Shown: one piece after another, positions 1 through 8,874 of the stretch
Layout: every line of letters starts with the position of its first letter
Position numbering within the stretch: position 1 is the stretch's first letter
Source of the DNA: CAVVEQ01 sp963804865
GTDB lineage: Bacteria; Chloroflexota; Anaerolineae; Anaerolineales; Anaerolineaceae
NCBI GenBank assembly: GCA_963804865.1
Contig: CAWDSH010000042.1
Coordinates: 124,001 to 188,000, forward strand
Direction of reading: 5' to 3'
DNA length: 64,000 bases
Translations under genes and position numbers: made by a program
Notes under the pieces: model-generated
The model's input: the letters and a program-made list of their open reading frames with translations, nothing else
The model's database searches: none
Told to the model about the DNA's origin: nothing

Positions 1-1
1 C

Positions 2-1291
2 TCCAACTGGATCGACGATGCCATGCCGCAGCGTGCAACGACCGACTGGGCAATTATGTACGATCCCTACACCGGTCTGCCAGTGCCCCAGCGACTTGAA
101 AACGCGGTCGTTGATGTTGTCGCTGGTACCCCCGTCAAAAAGACGCTTGATTGGGTGACCGTTAATGAGGTCGCCGAGATCACAGTCCCCGGCGATGCCT
201 GGGTCGATTGGGACGCCACCACGCAGAAATTCATCACCGCTGCCGAGAAATTCCCCGAGGGTGTCACCGCCAAATCCAAGATCACCGTTACCTATCCATC
301 CAGCCTGTGGGAGAGCAAGTGGCACGATGGCAGCAACCTCTCCATGGGTGACTTTGTTATGGGCATGATCTTGACCTTTGATCCCTACAAACCCGAATCC
401 AAGATCTTCGATGAACCCTATCTTTCCACGCTGGAAACCTACCTCACCCACTTCAAGGGTGTGCGCGTCGTTTCCACTGACCCGTTGGTTATCGAGACTT
501 TTGAAGACAATGTTTCCCTCGATGCCGAAGTTACCGTTGATTGGGGCGATTGGTTCCCGTCCTATCTCTATGGCCCAGGCACCTGGACCAGCCTGACCCC
601 CGCCATCCTTGGCGAGGAAAATGGCGAGATCGCCTTCAGTGTTGATAAAGCCGGCACTCTGGAAATCGAACGCACCGGTATGCTCGCCGGACCGTCGCTC
701 GAAGTCCAGAAGAAATACCTGGATCAGTGCGTCGCCGAAAATTACATCCCCTACGCTCCCACCATGGGCGAGTACGTGACGGCTGAAGAAGCCACCGCCC
801 GCTGGGCAGCCCTCGCTGCGTTCTACGAAGCCAAGGGTCACCTCTGGATTGGATCCGGTCCCTACTACGTGGACCAGGTCTACCCGGTGGAAGGCACGCT
901 CGTGTTGAAGCACTTCGACGAGTTCCCGGATCTGGCCAGCAAGTGGTCAGGCCTGGCTGTCGCCAAGGTCGCAGAAGCCGTTGTTGAAGGCCCTGCATCC
1001 GTGAAGATCGGCGAAGCCGCCGAATTCGATGTGTTCGTCACCTTCGAAGGCGAACCCTATGCCGCAGCAGATGTTCAGAGTGTTACCTACCTGGTGAAAG
1101 ACGCCACGGGTCTGGTCGCGCTCACCGGCACTGCTGAAGAAGTCGCCGAAGGTCAGTACAAGGTTACCCTCAGCGCGGATGATACGGCTAGTTTGGCCGC
1201 TGGAGCGAACATGCTCACAGCAACAGTCGCATCCAAGGTTGTGGCTCTGCCCACCTTCTCATCGCTCGAATTCGTAACCGTAGCTCCATAA
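2..1291 (+). CDS. ABC transporter substrate-binding protein, C-terminal part (cut by window edge)
   Basis: The reading frame is open from the first bases of the window, so the N-terminus and signal peptide lie outside; 429 residues are visible. The visible part resembles the C-terminal lobe of family 5 (peptide/nickel/oligopeptide) solute-binding proteins, with an aromatic-rich stretch around WHDGSNLSMGDFVMGM. The last ~100 residues look like a separate beta-rich, Ig-like domain, which is unusual for the family. It is followed directly by two permease and two ATPase genes, so it is the extracellular receptor of that importer. The ligand cannot be told from the sequence; an oligopeptide or a sugar oligomer is possible. 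Met codons near position 23 are internal and are not starts. Confidence 0.85.
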   Translation, partial: SNWIDDAMPQRATTDWAIMYDPYTGLPVPQRLENAVVDVVAGTPVKKTLDWVTVNEVAEITVPGDAWVDWDATTQKFITAAEKFPEGVTAKSKITVTYPSSLWESKWHDGSNLSMGDFVMGMILTFDPYKPESKIFDEPYLSTLETYLTHFKGVRVVSTDPLVIETFEDNVSLDAEVTVDWGDWFPSYLYGPGTWTSLTPAILGEENGEIAFSVDKAGTLEIERTGMLAGPSLEVQKKYLDQCVAENYIPYAPTMGEYVTAEEATARWAALAAFYEAKGHLWIGSGPYYVDQVYPVEGTLVLKHFDEFPDLASKWSGLAVAKVAEAVVEGPASVKIGEAAEFDVFVTFEGEPYAAADVQSVTYLVKDATGLVALTGTAEEVAEGQYKVTLSADDTASLAAGANMLTATVASKVVALPTFSSLEFVTVAP

Positions 1292-1309
1292 TAGTTATTT
1301 AGTTGAAAC

Positions 1310-1345
1310 GCCCGATAGGAGTGGGGAAACCCACTTCTATCGGGC
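1310..1345 (+). repeat. Long intercistronic hairpin between binding protein and permease genes
   Basis: Arms GCCCGATAG-G-AGTGGG and CCCACT-T-CTATCGGGC pair over 16 bp with one G.U, closed by a GAAA tetraloop. No T-run follows, so it is unlikely to be a simple terminator. In ABC importer operons such a stem between the binding-protein gene and the permeases commonly protects the upstream message, giving more binding protein than membrane components; that role is inferred. Confidence 0.75.
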
Positions 1346-1373
1346 AAGCATTCTTAGCGGAAAGAGAGGGATC

Positions 1374-2519
1374 ATGGCACAAGCGAATCCTCCCATCGAA
1401 AGTGGTGCAGTCACACCCAAGGATAAAACCGCCAGGGGAACCAGCACTTTCAACCGGGTTGCACGCTATACGGCTGTCCGCGTGCTGACCATGGTGTTCA
1501 CGGTCACCATTGGCGTTTATTTAACCATCTTGATCGCCAACATGGGTGGTTATGTGGACCAGATACGCCGGGCGCAGATCCGCGAAGATGTGAACATGCG
1601 CATTGCCAACAGCCCGGCAACCCGTAATCTTTCCACTGAAGAAAGACAAAAACTGATCGAAGATAATATCGCTGCCCAGGAAAAGCGCTACGGCATGGAT
1701 AAACCCTTCATCACCCGCAGCTTCGCTTTCCTCTGGGATGGCTTGAGCTTGAATCTGGGCAGGGCTCTCCAGTTGACAAGTAACACCGGCTCAAACCAGG
1801 TGCGCTTGATCATCCTGGAACGCCTGCCACCTACATTATTATTATTTGGCACGGCAGATATCCTGCTATTTTTCATGGCATTATTCGTTGCCCTTGTTTT
1901 ATCCAGGCAATATGGAAGTTTCTTCGATAAAGTACTGATCGGGTTGACACCGCTTTCTTCCGCGCCCGGCTGGTTCTATGGCATTTTCCTGATACTCATA
2001 TTTGCATCGGTTCTGAAGATCCTTCCCTTTGGCGGGATGGTGGATGCACCGCCGCCAGCCAATCCCTTTGCATATTTTCTCAGCCTGTTGAAGCACATGG
2101 TACTGCCGGTGCTGGCCATCACCCTCAGCCAATCCTTCTTGAGCATCTTCACCTGGCGCACCTTTTTCCTGATCTACTCCAGCGAAGATTACGTGGATAT
2201 GGCCAAAGCCAAGGGATTGACCTCCAGGGAGATCGAGCGCAAATACATCATGCGCCCCACCCTGCCAACCATTATCACCAGCTTTGCTTTACTGATGGTC
2301 GGTGTCTGGGTGGGTGCACCCATCCTGGAGACGATCTTCAGCTGGCCTGGCCTGGGGCGCCAGCTATTTATCGCGGTGGGATTTTTCGATACCCCGGTGA
2401 TCGTTGGTGAAACGGTCATCTTTTCCTATTTGCTTGCCATAACCGTGTTCCTGCTGGACTTCATCTACGCGCTGGTTGATCCACGGGTGAAGATTGGTGG
2501 AGGGGAGAGTAAAGCATGA
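1374..2519 (+). CDS. ABC transporter permease, DppB/OppB family
   Basis: This 381-residue inner-membrane permease has about six membrane segments. The first (~residues 36-55) is followed by a ~100-residue external/loop segment, and the BPD_transp_1 core lies near residues 150-375. The EAA coupling loop, which docks on the ATPases, is visible around EDYVDMAKAKGLTSREIERK. The start is ATG 1374 with a GAGAGGGA ribosome site. The stop overlaps the next permease by 4 bp (ATGA), so the two are translationally coupled. It belongs to the oligopeptide-type importer started by the upstream binding protein. It is slightly longer than typical DppB (~310-340) because of the extended N-terminus and first loop. 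Confidence 0.9.
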   Translation: MAQANPPIESGAVTPKDKTARGTSTFNRVARYTAVRVLTMVFTVTIGVYLTILIANMGGYVDQIRRAQIREDVNMRIANSPATRNLSTEERQKLIEDNIAAQEKRYGMDKPFITRSFAFLWDGLSLNLGRALQLTSNTGSNQVRLIILERLPPTLLLFGTADILLFFMALFVALVLSRQYGSFFDKVLIGLTPLSSAPGWFYGIFLILIFASVLKILPFGGMVDAPPPANPFAYFLSLLKHMVLPVLAITLSQSFLSIFTWRTFFLIYSSEDYVDMAKAKGLTSREIERKYIMRPTLPTIITSFALLMVGVWVGAPILETIFSWPGLGRQLFIAVGFFDTPVIVGETVIFSYLLAITVFLLDFIYALVDPRVKIGGGESKA

Positions 2520-3859
2520 AAGCCATCAAAAGGACTTTCCAGGATCTCCTGCATTACCCTTCCGCCGTTATCGGCTTGATCATGGTCTTAATTCTGGTCA
2601 TCGTGGCGATATATGCCATGGTGACCATTTCATATAATAAAGCTGTCGAGCTTTGGCGCGGGAGTGAGGCAGATTGGTACATGAATCCCAAGTATGCCGC
2701 TCCTGCCTGGACCAATCTCTTCAGGGGAGAGAAACTGGCTGAAAGCATCGATATTAAATCCACCGACCACCCTGAGTATAAAGTCACGGAATTGAATTCG
2801 GATGGTTCGGCGATGATCAATTTCACCATTCCCTTTCAATATGACTACGATACTTTCCCTTCTGACCTGATCGTTTTCTTTGAAAGCGAATATTCAGAAA
2901 AAGCCCCTTTTACTTCAGTTTCTCTCACCACGCCAGATGGCCGCCTGATCCGCATGAAAAACCTGACCGTACCTGCGCACGGCAGCTACCGCATCGATCA
3001 GGACACAACCCTGAAGACCAAGTTGAAAGGGCTGACGCCCAGGATCGGGCTGCTGGCGGTTCCGGATTCAGACCCGCCCGCGGTGCTGAAAGGTGAATAT
3101 GTCCTTAAAATAGAGGCGGTCACCTTCGAACCTGATTCGGATATCGAGGCGGAATTCATCGCTTTCGGTCAGGTGAGCGGGCTGGCAGGCACCGATCACC
3201 TCAGGCGTGATATCCTCATAGCACTGCTCTGGGGTACGCCTGTGGCGCTTTCTTTTGGCCTCCTCGCTGCAGTTGGAACAACCCTGGCGCAGATGATCAT
3301 CGCCGCCACCAGCACCTGGTTCGGCGGTTGGGTGGATACCATCATCCAGCGCGTTGTTGAGATCAACCTGGTGCTGCCTTTCCTTCCCATCCTGATCATG
3401 ATTGGAACATTCTATTCGCGCAGCATCCTGACGATCCTTGGATCGGTGGTTGTCCTGAGTATTTTTGGCCAGGGTATTAAAACCTTCCGCGCCGTTTTCA
3501 TGCAGACCAAAGAATCACCTTATATTGAAGCTGCCAGGTCCTACGGTGCCAGCAGCAGCCGCATCATTTTCTCGTATATGATCCCGCGCATCATTCCCAT
3601 GTTGATCCCGCAGTTCATCACCCAGATCCCGGCTTACGTTTTCCTGGAAGCCTCGCTGGCAGTTCTTGGCCTGGGTGATCCTTCCCTGCCGACCTGGGGC
3701 AAGGTCATTAATGATGCCCGTGAAAATGGTGCTTTATACCAGGGTTGGTACTACTGGGTGATCGAACCATCCGTCCTGCTCATGTTTACCGGTCTTGCTT
3801 TCAGCATGCTCGGGTTTGCCCTTGACCGTGTCTTCAATCCCAGATTGCGAGGTCAGTAG
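2516..3859 (+). CDS. ABC transporter permease, DppC/OppC family with large extracytoplasmic insertion
   Basis: This 447-residue protein is the second permease of the importer. Residues ~17-40 form the first membrane helix. The BPD_transp_1 core with about five helices lies at ~235-440, and its EAA loop is seen at SPYIEAARSYGASSSRIIF. Between them lies an unusual ~185-residue hydrophilic, beta-rich segment (~45-230), expected outside the membrane. Typical DppC proteins are ~280-310 residues, so the extra length is this insertion. ATG overlaps the dppB-like stop and the ATPase gene follows after 2 bp. The insertion may contact the binding protein, but that is a guess. Confidence 0.9.
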   Translation: MKAIKRTFQDLLHYPSAVIGLIMVLILVIVAIYAMVTISYNKAVELWRGSEADWYMNPKYAAPAWTNLFRGEKLAESIDIKSTDHPEYKVTELNSDGSAMINFTIPFQYDYDTFPSDLIVFFESEYSEKAPFTSVSLTTPDGRLIRMKNLTVPAHGSYRIDQDTTLKTKLKGLTPRIGLLAVPDSDPPAVLKGEYVLKIEAVTFEPDSDIEAEFIAFGQVSGLAGTDHLRRDILIALLWGTPVALSFGLLAAVGTTLAQMIIAATSTWFGGWVDTIIQRVVEINLVLPFLPILIMIGTFYSRSILTILGSVVVLSIFGQGIKTFRAVFMQTKESPYIEAARSYGASSSRIIFSYMIPRIIPMLIPQFITQIPAYVFLEASLAVLGLGDPSLPTWGKVINDARENGALYQGWYYWVIEPSVLLMFTGLAFSMLGFALDRVFNPRLRGQ

Positions 3860-3861
3860 CC

Positions 3862-4818
3862 ATGACAGACCGAAAAGTCCTTCAAATTGAAGATCTTATT
3901 CTTCATTTCCGGGTTGGCAAGGGCACCGTCCGCGCCGTGGACGGCATCAACTTTGACCTGGGTTACAAGGAAGCAGTCGTAGTCCTGGGAGAATCCGGCT
4001 GCGGGAAAACGTCTCTAGCAAAAGCCATCCTGCGCCTGCTGCCTAGGAATGTTGAGAAATATTCAGGGAAAGTTTTTCTGAATGGCGTCGACGTGATGCC
4101 CTTTGATGAGGAAAAGTTCCGCAAAACGGTGCGCTGGACCAAGATGTCGATGGTACCGCAGGCAGCCATGAATTCGCTGAATCCGGTCCTAAAAGTTGGA
4201 GAGCAGGTTGCCGAGCCGGTGATGGTGCACAGCGGAGTCGGCAAGACGGAAGCGCTTATGCAGGCAAAAAAGATGTTCCAACATGTAGGTGTTCCCGAGC
4301 AGTTCATTGACCGATATGCTTTCGAGCTGAGCGGGGGGATGCGCCAGAGGGCTGCCATTGCCATGGCGCTGGTCACCGCCCCGGATCTGATCGTCCTGGA
4401 TGAGCCCACCTCCGCCCTGGATGTTCTGACGCAGGCGAATATTTTTAACGTTCTCAAACGCATCAAGCACGAGCTGGAAACCAGCTTCATTTTGATCACG
4501 CATGATATCGCCACCTCCAGTGAACTGGCAGACAAGGTGGCGGTGATGTATGCCGGTCAGATCGTTGAAGTCGGTGATGCCGAACGGTTTTTCAAGGAAC
4601 CGCTGCATCCATATTCGAAAAAATTGATGGCAAGTGTTCCCAAGCTGCGTGCCACGGTGGAACCGGAATTCATCATCGGACAACCTCCCAGCCTGCTGGA
4701 TCCGCCAAAAGGCTGCCGCTTCGCAGAACGCTGTCCAAAAAAATTCGATCTCTGCAACCAGGATCCACCCACTGTTGAAAATAAAGGTCGCATCGTAAAA
4801 TGCTGGCTTTACAACTAA
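3862..4818 (+). CDS. Oligopeptide ABC transporter ATP-binding protein, DppD/OppD family
   Basis: This 318-residue cytoplasmic ATPase energises the importer. Walker A is GESGCGKTS (~residue 45), the signature is LSGGMRQR, Walker B is LIVLDEPTSALD, and the switch histidine is in LITHD. The C-terminal oligopeptide-transporter extension carries the Cys-rich GCRFAERCPKKFDLC element; in related OppD-type proteins such cysteines can hold an Fe-S cluster. The length is normal for the family. It lies 2 bp after the second permease and 16 bp before its partner ATPase, with which it should form a heterodimer. Confidence 0.92.
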   Translation: MTDRKVLQIEDLILHFRVGKGTVRAVDGINFDLGYKEAVVVLGESGCGKTSLAKAILRLLPRNVEKYSGKVFLNGVDVMPFDEEKFRKTVRWTKMSMVPQAAMNSLNPVLKVGEQVAEPVMVHSGVGKTEALMQAKKMFQHVGVPEQFIDRYAFELSGGMRQRAAIAMALVTAPDLIVLDEPTSALDVLTQANIFNVLKRIKHELETSFILITHDIATSSELADKVAVMYAGQIVEVGDAERFFKEPLHPYSKKLMASVPKLRATVEPEFIIGQPPSLLDPPKGCRFAERCPKKFDLCNQDPPTVENKGRIVKCWLYN

Positions 4819-4834
4819 CGGCAGGAGTATATTC

Positions 4835-5872
4835 ATGGTAAAAAGTCAAATGAAAGAAAAACCGATGGATAAACAGGCTGAGAAAGCATCAACCAAAAAA
4901 GAAGCGCTCCTGTCCATTAAAGATCTGCGTGTCTGGTTTGAGCTGAGAAAATTTGGATTTGGCCATGCCGGTTATGTGCACGCGGTGGACGGCGTTAATT
5001 TCGATCTCAGTAATGGTGAAGCCATAGCAGTGGTTGGCGAGAGCGGTTGCGGGAAATCCAGCTTGATGAAAACCATCCTGGGTCTTTATCAACCGACCGC
5101 GGGGAATGTTACTTTCACCGGCAAGGATATCAGCCGCATGTCCCGGGAAGACCTTAAATGGTACCGGTCTCAGGTGGGGTATATCCAGCAGGATCCCTAC
5201 GGCGCCATGGCGCCTTTCATGACCGTTGAGAAGATCCTCAATGAACCGATGATCATCAACGACGGCAAGACACCGGAAGAACGAACCAGGCGCATCAAGA
5301 AAGTGCTTGAGGAAGTTAAAGTCTTCCCCATCGAGGACTTCCTGCCAAAATTCCCGCATATGCTCAGCGGTGGTCAGCAGCAGCGCATCGTCATCGCACG
5401 CGCCATGGTGCTCGAGCCCAAGCTGATCGTGGCGGATGAACCGGTTTCCATGCTGGATGCTTCCGTACGCGTGGAGATATTAGGTCTGCTGCGCGGATTA
5501 CAGGAATCGCACAACCTGGCAGTCATTTACATCACCCATGACCTCTCCACGGTGCGTTATTTCTCGCGCCGCATCTTCGTCATGTACGCTGGCAACCTCG
5601 TGGAAAAAGCGAAGGTCCACGACCTGCTTAACAATCCCTGTCACCCGTATACGCATGCCCTCCTGGCTGCCACTTCCGATCCGGATGCCGCCAATGCGAA
5701 AACCTTCAAGGTCGTCCCTCCCGGTGAGCCGCCCAGCCTGATAAAACCTCCCACGGGCTGCCGCTTCCACCCTCGCTGCCCCAAGAAGATTGATGGCTTA
5801 TGTGACAAGGAAGTGCCCCCGGAATTCGAACCGGAAGCTGAGCACCTGGTGGCTTGCTGGTTGTTCAAATGA
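4835..5872 (+). CDS. Oligopeptide ABC transporter ATP-binding protein, DppF/OppF family
   Basis: This is the second ATPase of the importer, 345 residues. A Lys-rich N-terminal tail of ~25 residues precedes the nucleotide-binding domain. Walker A is GESGCGKSS, the signature is LSGGQQQR, Walker B is LIVADEPVSMLD, and the H-loop is in YITHD. The C-terminal GCRFHPRCPKKIDGLC element matches its partner. ATG 4835 has a GGAG ribosome site; later Met codons (4850, 4865) are possible but lack a good site. Its stop overlaps the start of the next small gene (ATGA). Confidence 0.92.
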   Translation: MVKSQMKEKPMDKQAEKASTKKEALLSIKDLRVWFELRKFGFGHAGYVHAVDGVNFDLSNGEAIAVVGESGCGKSSLMKTILGLYQPTAGNVTFTGKDISRMSREDLKWYRSQVGYIQQDPYGAMAPFMTVEKILNEPMIINDGKTPEERTRRIKKVLEEVKVFPIEDFLPKFPHMLSGGQQQRIVIARAMVLEPKLIVADEPVSMLDASVRVEILGLLRGLQESHNLAVIYITHDLSTVRYFSRRIFVMYAGNLVEKAKVHDLLNNPCHPYTHALLAATSDPDAANAKTFKVVPPGEPPSLIKPPTGCRFHPRCPKKIDGLCDKEVPPEFEPEAEHLVACWLFK

Positions 5873-6072
5873 GAAACTGGGATCCTAAAACCTTTATCTG
5901 GCTGGGTTTTCTGCTCCTTCTTATCGGAGTTGCATTGCCCATGTTGATGGTCATGCAGATCCTTGAATCGACATTTTTTCTCAATTTCTTTTCATATGCG
6001 TGTTCTTTTGTTGGATTGATGTTTGGCCTGATCGGTACTGCCTGGTATACCCGCAAGCACCGGCGAAAATAA
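5869..6072 (+). CDS. Small two-helix membrane protein, unknown function
   Basis: Sixty-seven residues with two predicted membrane helices (~residues 9-29 and ~36-56) and a short basic tail ending RKHRRK. The start ATG 5869 overlaps the stop of the upstream ATPase gene (ATGA), so it is probably the last cistron of the transporter operon; a strong terminator follows at 6127. I do not recognise a family. It could be an accessory subunit or simply a co-transcribed membrane protein. Confidence 0.6.
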   Translation: MRNWDPKTFIWLGFLLLLIGVALPMLMVMQILESTFFLNFFSYACSFVGLMFGLIGTAWYTRKHRRK

Positions 6073-6126
6073 TCCAGCAAGATTGGTTGCCGCGCCAGAA
6101 ATCAATAATTGCTCATCTAAAGACAT

Positions 6127-6170
6127 TGGGCTTTGATGCTTGACACAAGCACTAAAGCCCATTTTTGTTT
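6127..6170 (+). terminator. Rho-independent terminator of the ABC importer operon
   Basis: A two-part stem pairs TGGGCTTT with AAAGCCCA and TGCTT with AAGCA, and is followed by TTTTTGTTT. The TTGACA seen at 6140 lies inside this hairpin and is therefore not a convincing -35 box. The T-run abuts the -10 box of the next gene. Confidence 0.85.
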
Positions 6171-6175
6171 ATAAT
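6170..6175 (+). promoter_or_regulatory. -10 box (TATAAT) placed for a leaderless response-regulator mRNA
   Basis: TATAAT is followed by 6 nt and then ATG at 6182, so transcription should begin at or next to the start codon. No good -35 is visible at the expected spacing, because that region is the upstream terminator. Confidence 0.5.
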
Positions 6176-6181
6176 AAGGTT

Positions 6182-7264
6182 ATGATGAGTCCGATTTATG
6201 TTTTGATCGTGGAAGATGCTGCTGACCTTGGAAAGATGTTGAAATCCAGCATCCAGGCATTATCCGAAGATCTATCAATAAATGTAGTACCTTCTGCTGA
6301 GGAAGGATTGATTGAAGCTGGGAGGCATGAGATCCATCTGCTGGTGACGGATTTCCGGCTGCCCGGTATTTCTGGTTTGGAAATGGTGCGCAGGGTCCGA
6401 AAACGCCATTCCAACGTGAAAGTGATTCTCACCTCAAGTGTTGTGGATGCTCAATTTAAACAAGAAGCAGATGATCTAAAAGTTGACCAATACCTGCAAA
6501 AACCGGTCGATCTCCCGCTTTTTGTTTCCGCGGTAAAAAATGCACTCAATATTACTTCTACGGAACCGCTCATTCCTGTTGAAAGCGCCAAACCTGCCGA
6601 GAAACCCGCGAAACCGGTCAAGGAAGAACCAAGCGAGGATATTGGGAAGGTTCTTTCCTCCTTGCATGATGATCTTCATGCCGTGTCCGTGCTGCTGGTG
6701 GATGAAAGGGGTCACATCACTGCCCGCTCGGGTGAACTCCCATCGCCGACTTTTGAGACTGACATGCTGCCCCAATTGATGGGTGCGATCGCTTCGGGAG
6801 AGAAGGCGGCACGGCTGCTTGAATCTCCAAGGCAGGAGAGCGTGCAGGCTTATTCTGGACGAACTTTCGATCTACTCGTTTCCCCCCTGGCGGATAACTG
6901 CCTGCTGGCAGCTACAAGACCGAGCAAAACCACCGGTGCTTTATTCGAAGCCGCTGAAAAAGTAATGATCGCGAGGAATCATCTTTTTGATTTACTGGGA
7001 ACACCTTTGACGATGCCATCAGAATCAAAATCAGCTTCCAATCCTGCGAACACCCCCGGTGAGCTGAATGGTGAACCGGGACCATCCGATAAAGAACTCG
7101 AATCTCTTCTCAAAAATGCCGGCAAGGTGAAGAAGGAAGAAGCGGATGAATTCTGGGAGAAACCGGAAGTCGAGCCCGAGGTCGATCTGGGAAATCCGAA
7201 TGTGATCACCTACGAGCAGGCTAAAAAGATGGGCCTGGATATTAAAAAAGCGGGAAAAGAGTAA
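6182..7264 (+). CDS. Response regulator receiver protein with roadblock/GAF-like second domain
   Basis: With the start at ATG 6182 the protein has 360 residues. Residues ~4-125 form a canonical receiver: acidic pair in VEDAADLG, phospho-acceptor Asp57 in VTDFRLPG, switch Ser/Thr in LTSSV, Lys in QKPVD. A second alpha/beta domain (~165-280: ...VSVLLVDERGHITARSG...) resembles roadblock/LC7 or a small GAF domain, and a charged, probably disordered tail ends at KKAGKE. There is no DNA-binding domain, so signalling is probably by protein contact. The protein at 25396 shares the receiver plus second-domain plan. An upstream in-frame ATG at 6140 lies inside the terminator and is rejected. Confidence 0.75.
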   Translation: MMSPIYVLIVEDAADLGKMLKSSIQALSEDLSINVVPSAEEGLIEAGRHEIHLLVTDFRLPGISGLEMVRRVRKRHSNVKVILTSSVVDAQFKQEADDLKVDQYLQKPVDLPLFVSAVKNALNITSTEPLIPVESAKPAEKPAKPVKEEPSEDIGKVLSSLHDDLHAVSVLLVDERGHITARSGELPSPTFETDMLPQLMGAIASGEKAARLLESPRQESVQAYSGRTFDLLVSPLADNCLLAATRPSKTTGALFEAAEKVMIARNHLFDLLGTPLTMPSESKSASNPANTPGELNGEPGPSDKELESLLKNAGKVKKEEADEFWEKPEVEPEVDLGNPNVITYEQAKKMGLDIKKAGKE

Positions 7265-7320
7265 GCTCATCGCCTTCAATGCGCGGGGTTGAATTTTATG
7301 ATAGAATTTAGCGCGCATAT

Positions 7321-7391
7321 TGGGGCGTAGTGCAATGGCAGCACACCAGACTTTGAATCTGTGGATCTTGGTTCGAATCCGAGCGCCCCAG
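7321..7391 (+). tRNA. tRNA-Gln (anticodon TTG)
   Basis: Acceptor arms TGGGGCG and CGCCCCA pair perfectly. The anticodon arm reads CAGA-CTTTGAA-TCTG with anticodon TTG, and the T-loop is GTTCGAATC. CCA is not encoded (discriminator G followed by CCT). It lies between the response regulator and glmU. Confidence 0.95.
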
Positions 7392-7509
7392 CCTGAAAAT
7401 TGGATCAAAGCTATTCTACCGGCTGCTGATCCTGATGCTTGTGAGCTTTACATCCACTTGATGGGGTAAAGCTCTTTTATTAGGAATTCTGGTATCGGAG
7501 TGGTTAACT

Positions 7510-8874
7510 ATGAAAATATCTGCAATCATCCTGGCGGCTGGACAGGGAACGCGTATGCGCTCCAAAATCCCAAAAGTATTACACCCCCTGGCAGGACGAG
7601 CCATGATAGATTATTCAGTCATGGCAGTTTCCGGCATATGCACAGATTTACCAGTCGTGGTTGTAGGTCACGGGGCGGAGGCCGTCAAAGAACATGTCGG
7701 CAATGCTGCCCGTTTTGTCATCCAGGAGTCGCAATTGGGCACTGCGCATGCTGTCCAGCAGGCTGAGAATCTACTTTCCGGGAAAAGCGATCTTGTCCTG
7801 ATCTTCTATGGCGATATGCCCCTTTTGCGGCACGAAACATTAAAAAAGTTGGTGGAGGTGCAGAAGAGTAATACCGGAGCACTATCGTTGATCACCGTAA
7901 TCGCTGATGATCCCAAGGGATTTGGACGGATCACCCGCGCGGAAGATGGTTCTGTAAATGCCATCGTGGAAGAGGCATCCGCTAGTAAAGAACAGCTGTC
8001 AATCCGCGAATTGAATGCCGGCATTTATTGTTGCCGGTCCGAATGGCTTTGGAAAGCTTTGAAAAGGATCAAGAAATCACCCAAGGGAGAGTTTTACCTC
8101 ACCGACCTGGTGGAGATCGCGGTGAAAGATGGTCTGACAGTGAATGCCATCCCGGCAGCCGATTCTGAAGAAGCCATTGGCATCAATACCCGCATTCACC
8201 TGGCGGAAGCTGAATCAATTTTAAGGCGCAGGATCAATGAAAGATGGATGCTGGCGGGTGTGACCATGATGCAACCTTCAACTGTGTTCATCGATGATCA
8301 GGTGCAACTCGGGGAAGATACCGTGTTATGGCCTAATACATATTTACGCGGATCGACGGTCATTGGATCAGAATGTACCCTTGGACCGGACGTGATCGTG
8401 GAGGATACCAGGATCGGAAATGGCTGCCGCGTACAGATGGCAGTCCTGGAAGGCGCTGTGCTTGAAGACCATGTCTCGATGGGACCTTATGCCCACCTGA
8501 GGAAAGGTGCTCATCTGGCTTCCGGAGTACATATGGGAAATTTTGGTGAAGTCAAGAATTCCTATCTTGGACCGGAAACCAAGATGGGTCACTTCTCCTA
8601 TATTGGAGATGCAACCATTGGTACGGATGTGAATATCGGTGCGGGAACCATCACCTGCAACTTCGATGGGGTCAGGAAAAATAAAACCGTGATCGAGGAT
8701 GGCGCGTTTATAGGCAGCGATACCATGTTGGTGGCACCGGTAAAAATTGGAAAGAAGGCAAAAACCGGGGCTGGTGCGGTTGTCAATCGTGACGTTCCAC
8801 CCGGCAGCGTGGTTGTTGGGGTACCAGCGCGTGAAATTCAGAAACGGAAGACCAAGGAAAAGGCAGATGATTGA
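7510..8874 (+). CDS. glmU: Bifunctional UDP-N-acetylglucosamine pyrophosphorylase / glucosamine-1-phosphate N-acetyltransferase
   Basis: GlmU (454 residues, normal length) makes UDP-GlcNAc for cell-wall and surface glycans in the cytoplasm: it acetylates GlcN-1-P and then uridylylates the product. The N-terminal nucleotidyltransferase begins with LAAGQGTRMRSKIPKVLHPL and contains YGDMPL. The C-terminal left-handed beta-helix has hexapeptide repeats from ~residue 255 (IDDQVQLGEDTVLWP...) including IGDATIGTDVNIGAGT. ATG 7510 follows a GGAG site. Its last codons overlap cdd by 8 bp. Its product feeds the UDP-GlcNAc epimerase encoded at 22781-23926. Confidence 0.97.
   Translation: MKISAIILAAGQGTRMRSKIPKVLHPLAGRAMIDYSVMAVSGICTDLPVVVVGHGAEAVKEHVGNAARFVIQESQLGTAHAVQQAENLLSGKSDLVLIFYGDMPLLRHETLKKLVEVQKSNTGALSLITVIADDPKGFGRITRAEDGSVNAIVEEASASKEQLSIRELNAGIYCCRSEWLWKALKRIKKSPKGEFYLTDLVEIAVKDGLTVNAIPAADSEEAIGINTRIHLAEAESILRRRINERWMLAGVTMMQPSTVFIDDQVQLGEDTVLWPNTYLRGSTVIGSECTLGPDVIVEDTRIGNGCRVQMAVLEGAVLEDHVSMGPYAHLRKGAHLASGVHMGNFGEVKNSYLGPETKMGHFSYIGDATIGTDVNIGAGTITCNFDGVRKNKTVIEDGAFIGSDTMLVAPVKIGKKAKTGAGAVVNRDVPPGSVVVGVPAREIQKRKTKEKADD

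Noticed and set aside
6140..6145. TTGACA upstream of the response regulator as a -35 box
   Set aside because: It lies in the loop of the terminator hairpin and is 24 bp from the TATAAT, too far for a normal promoter.
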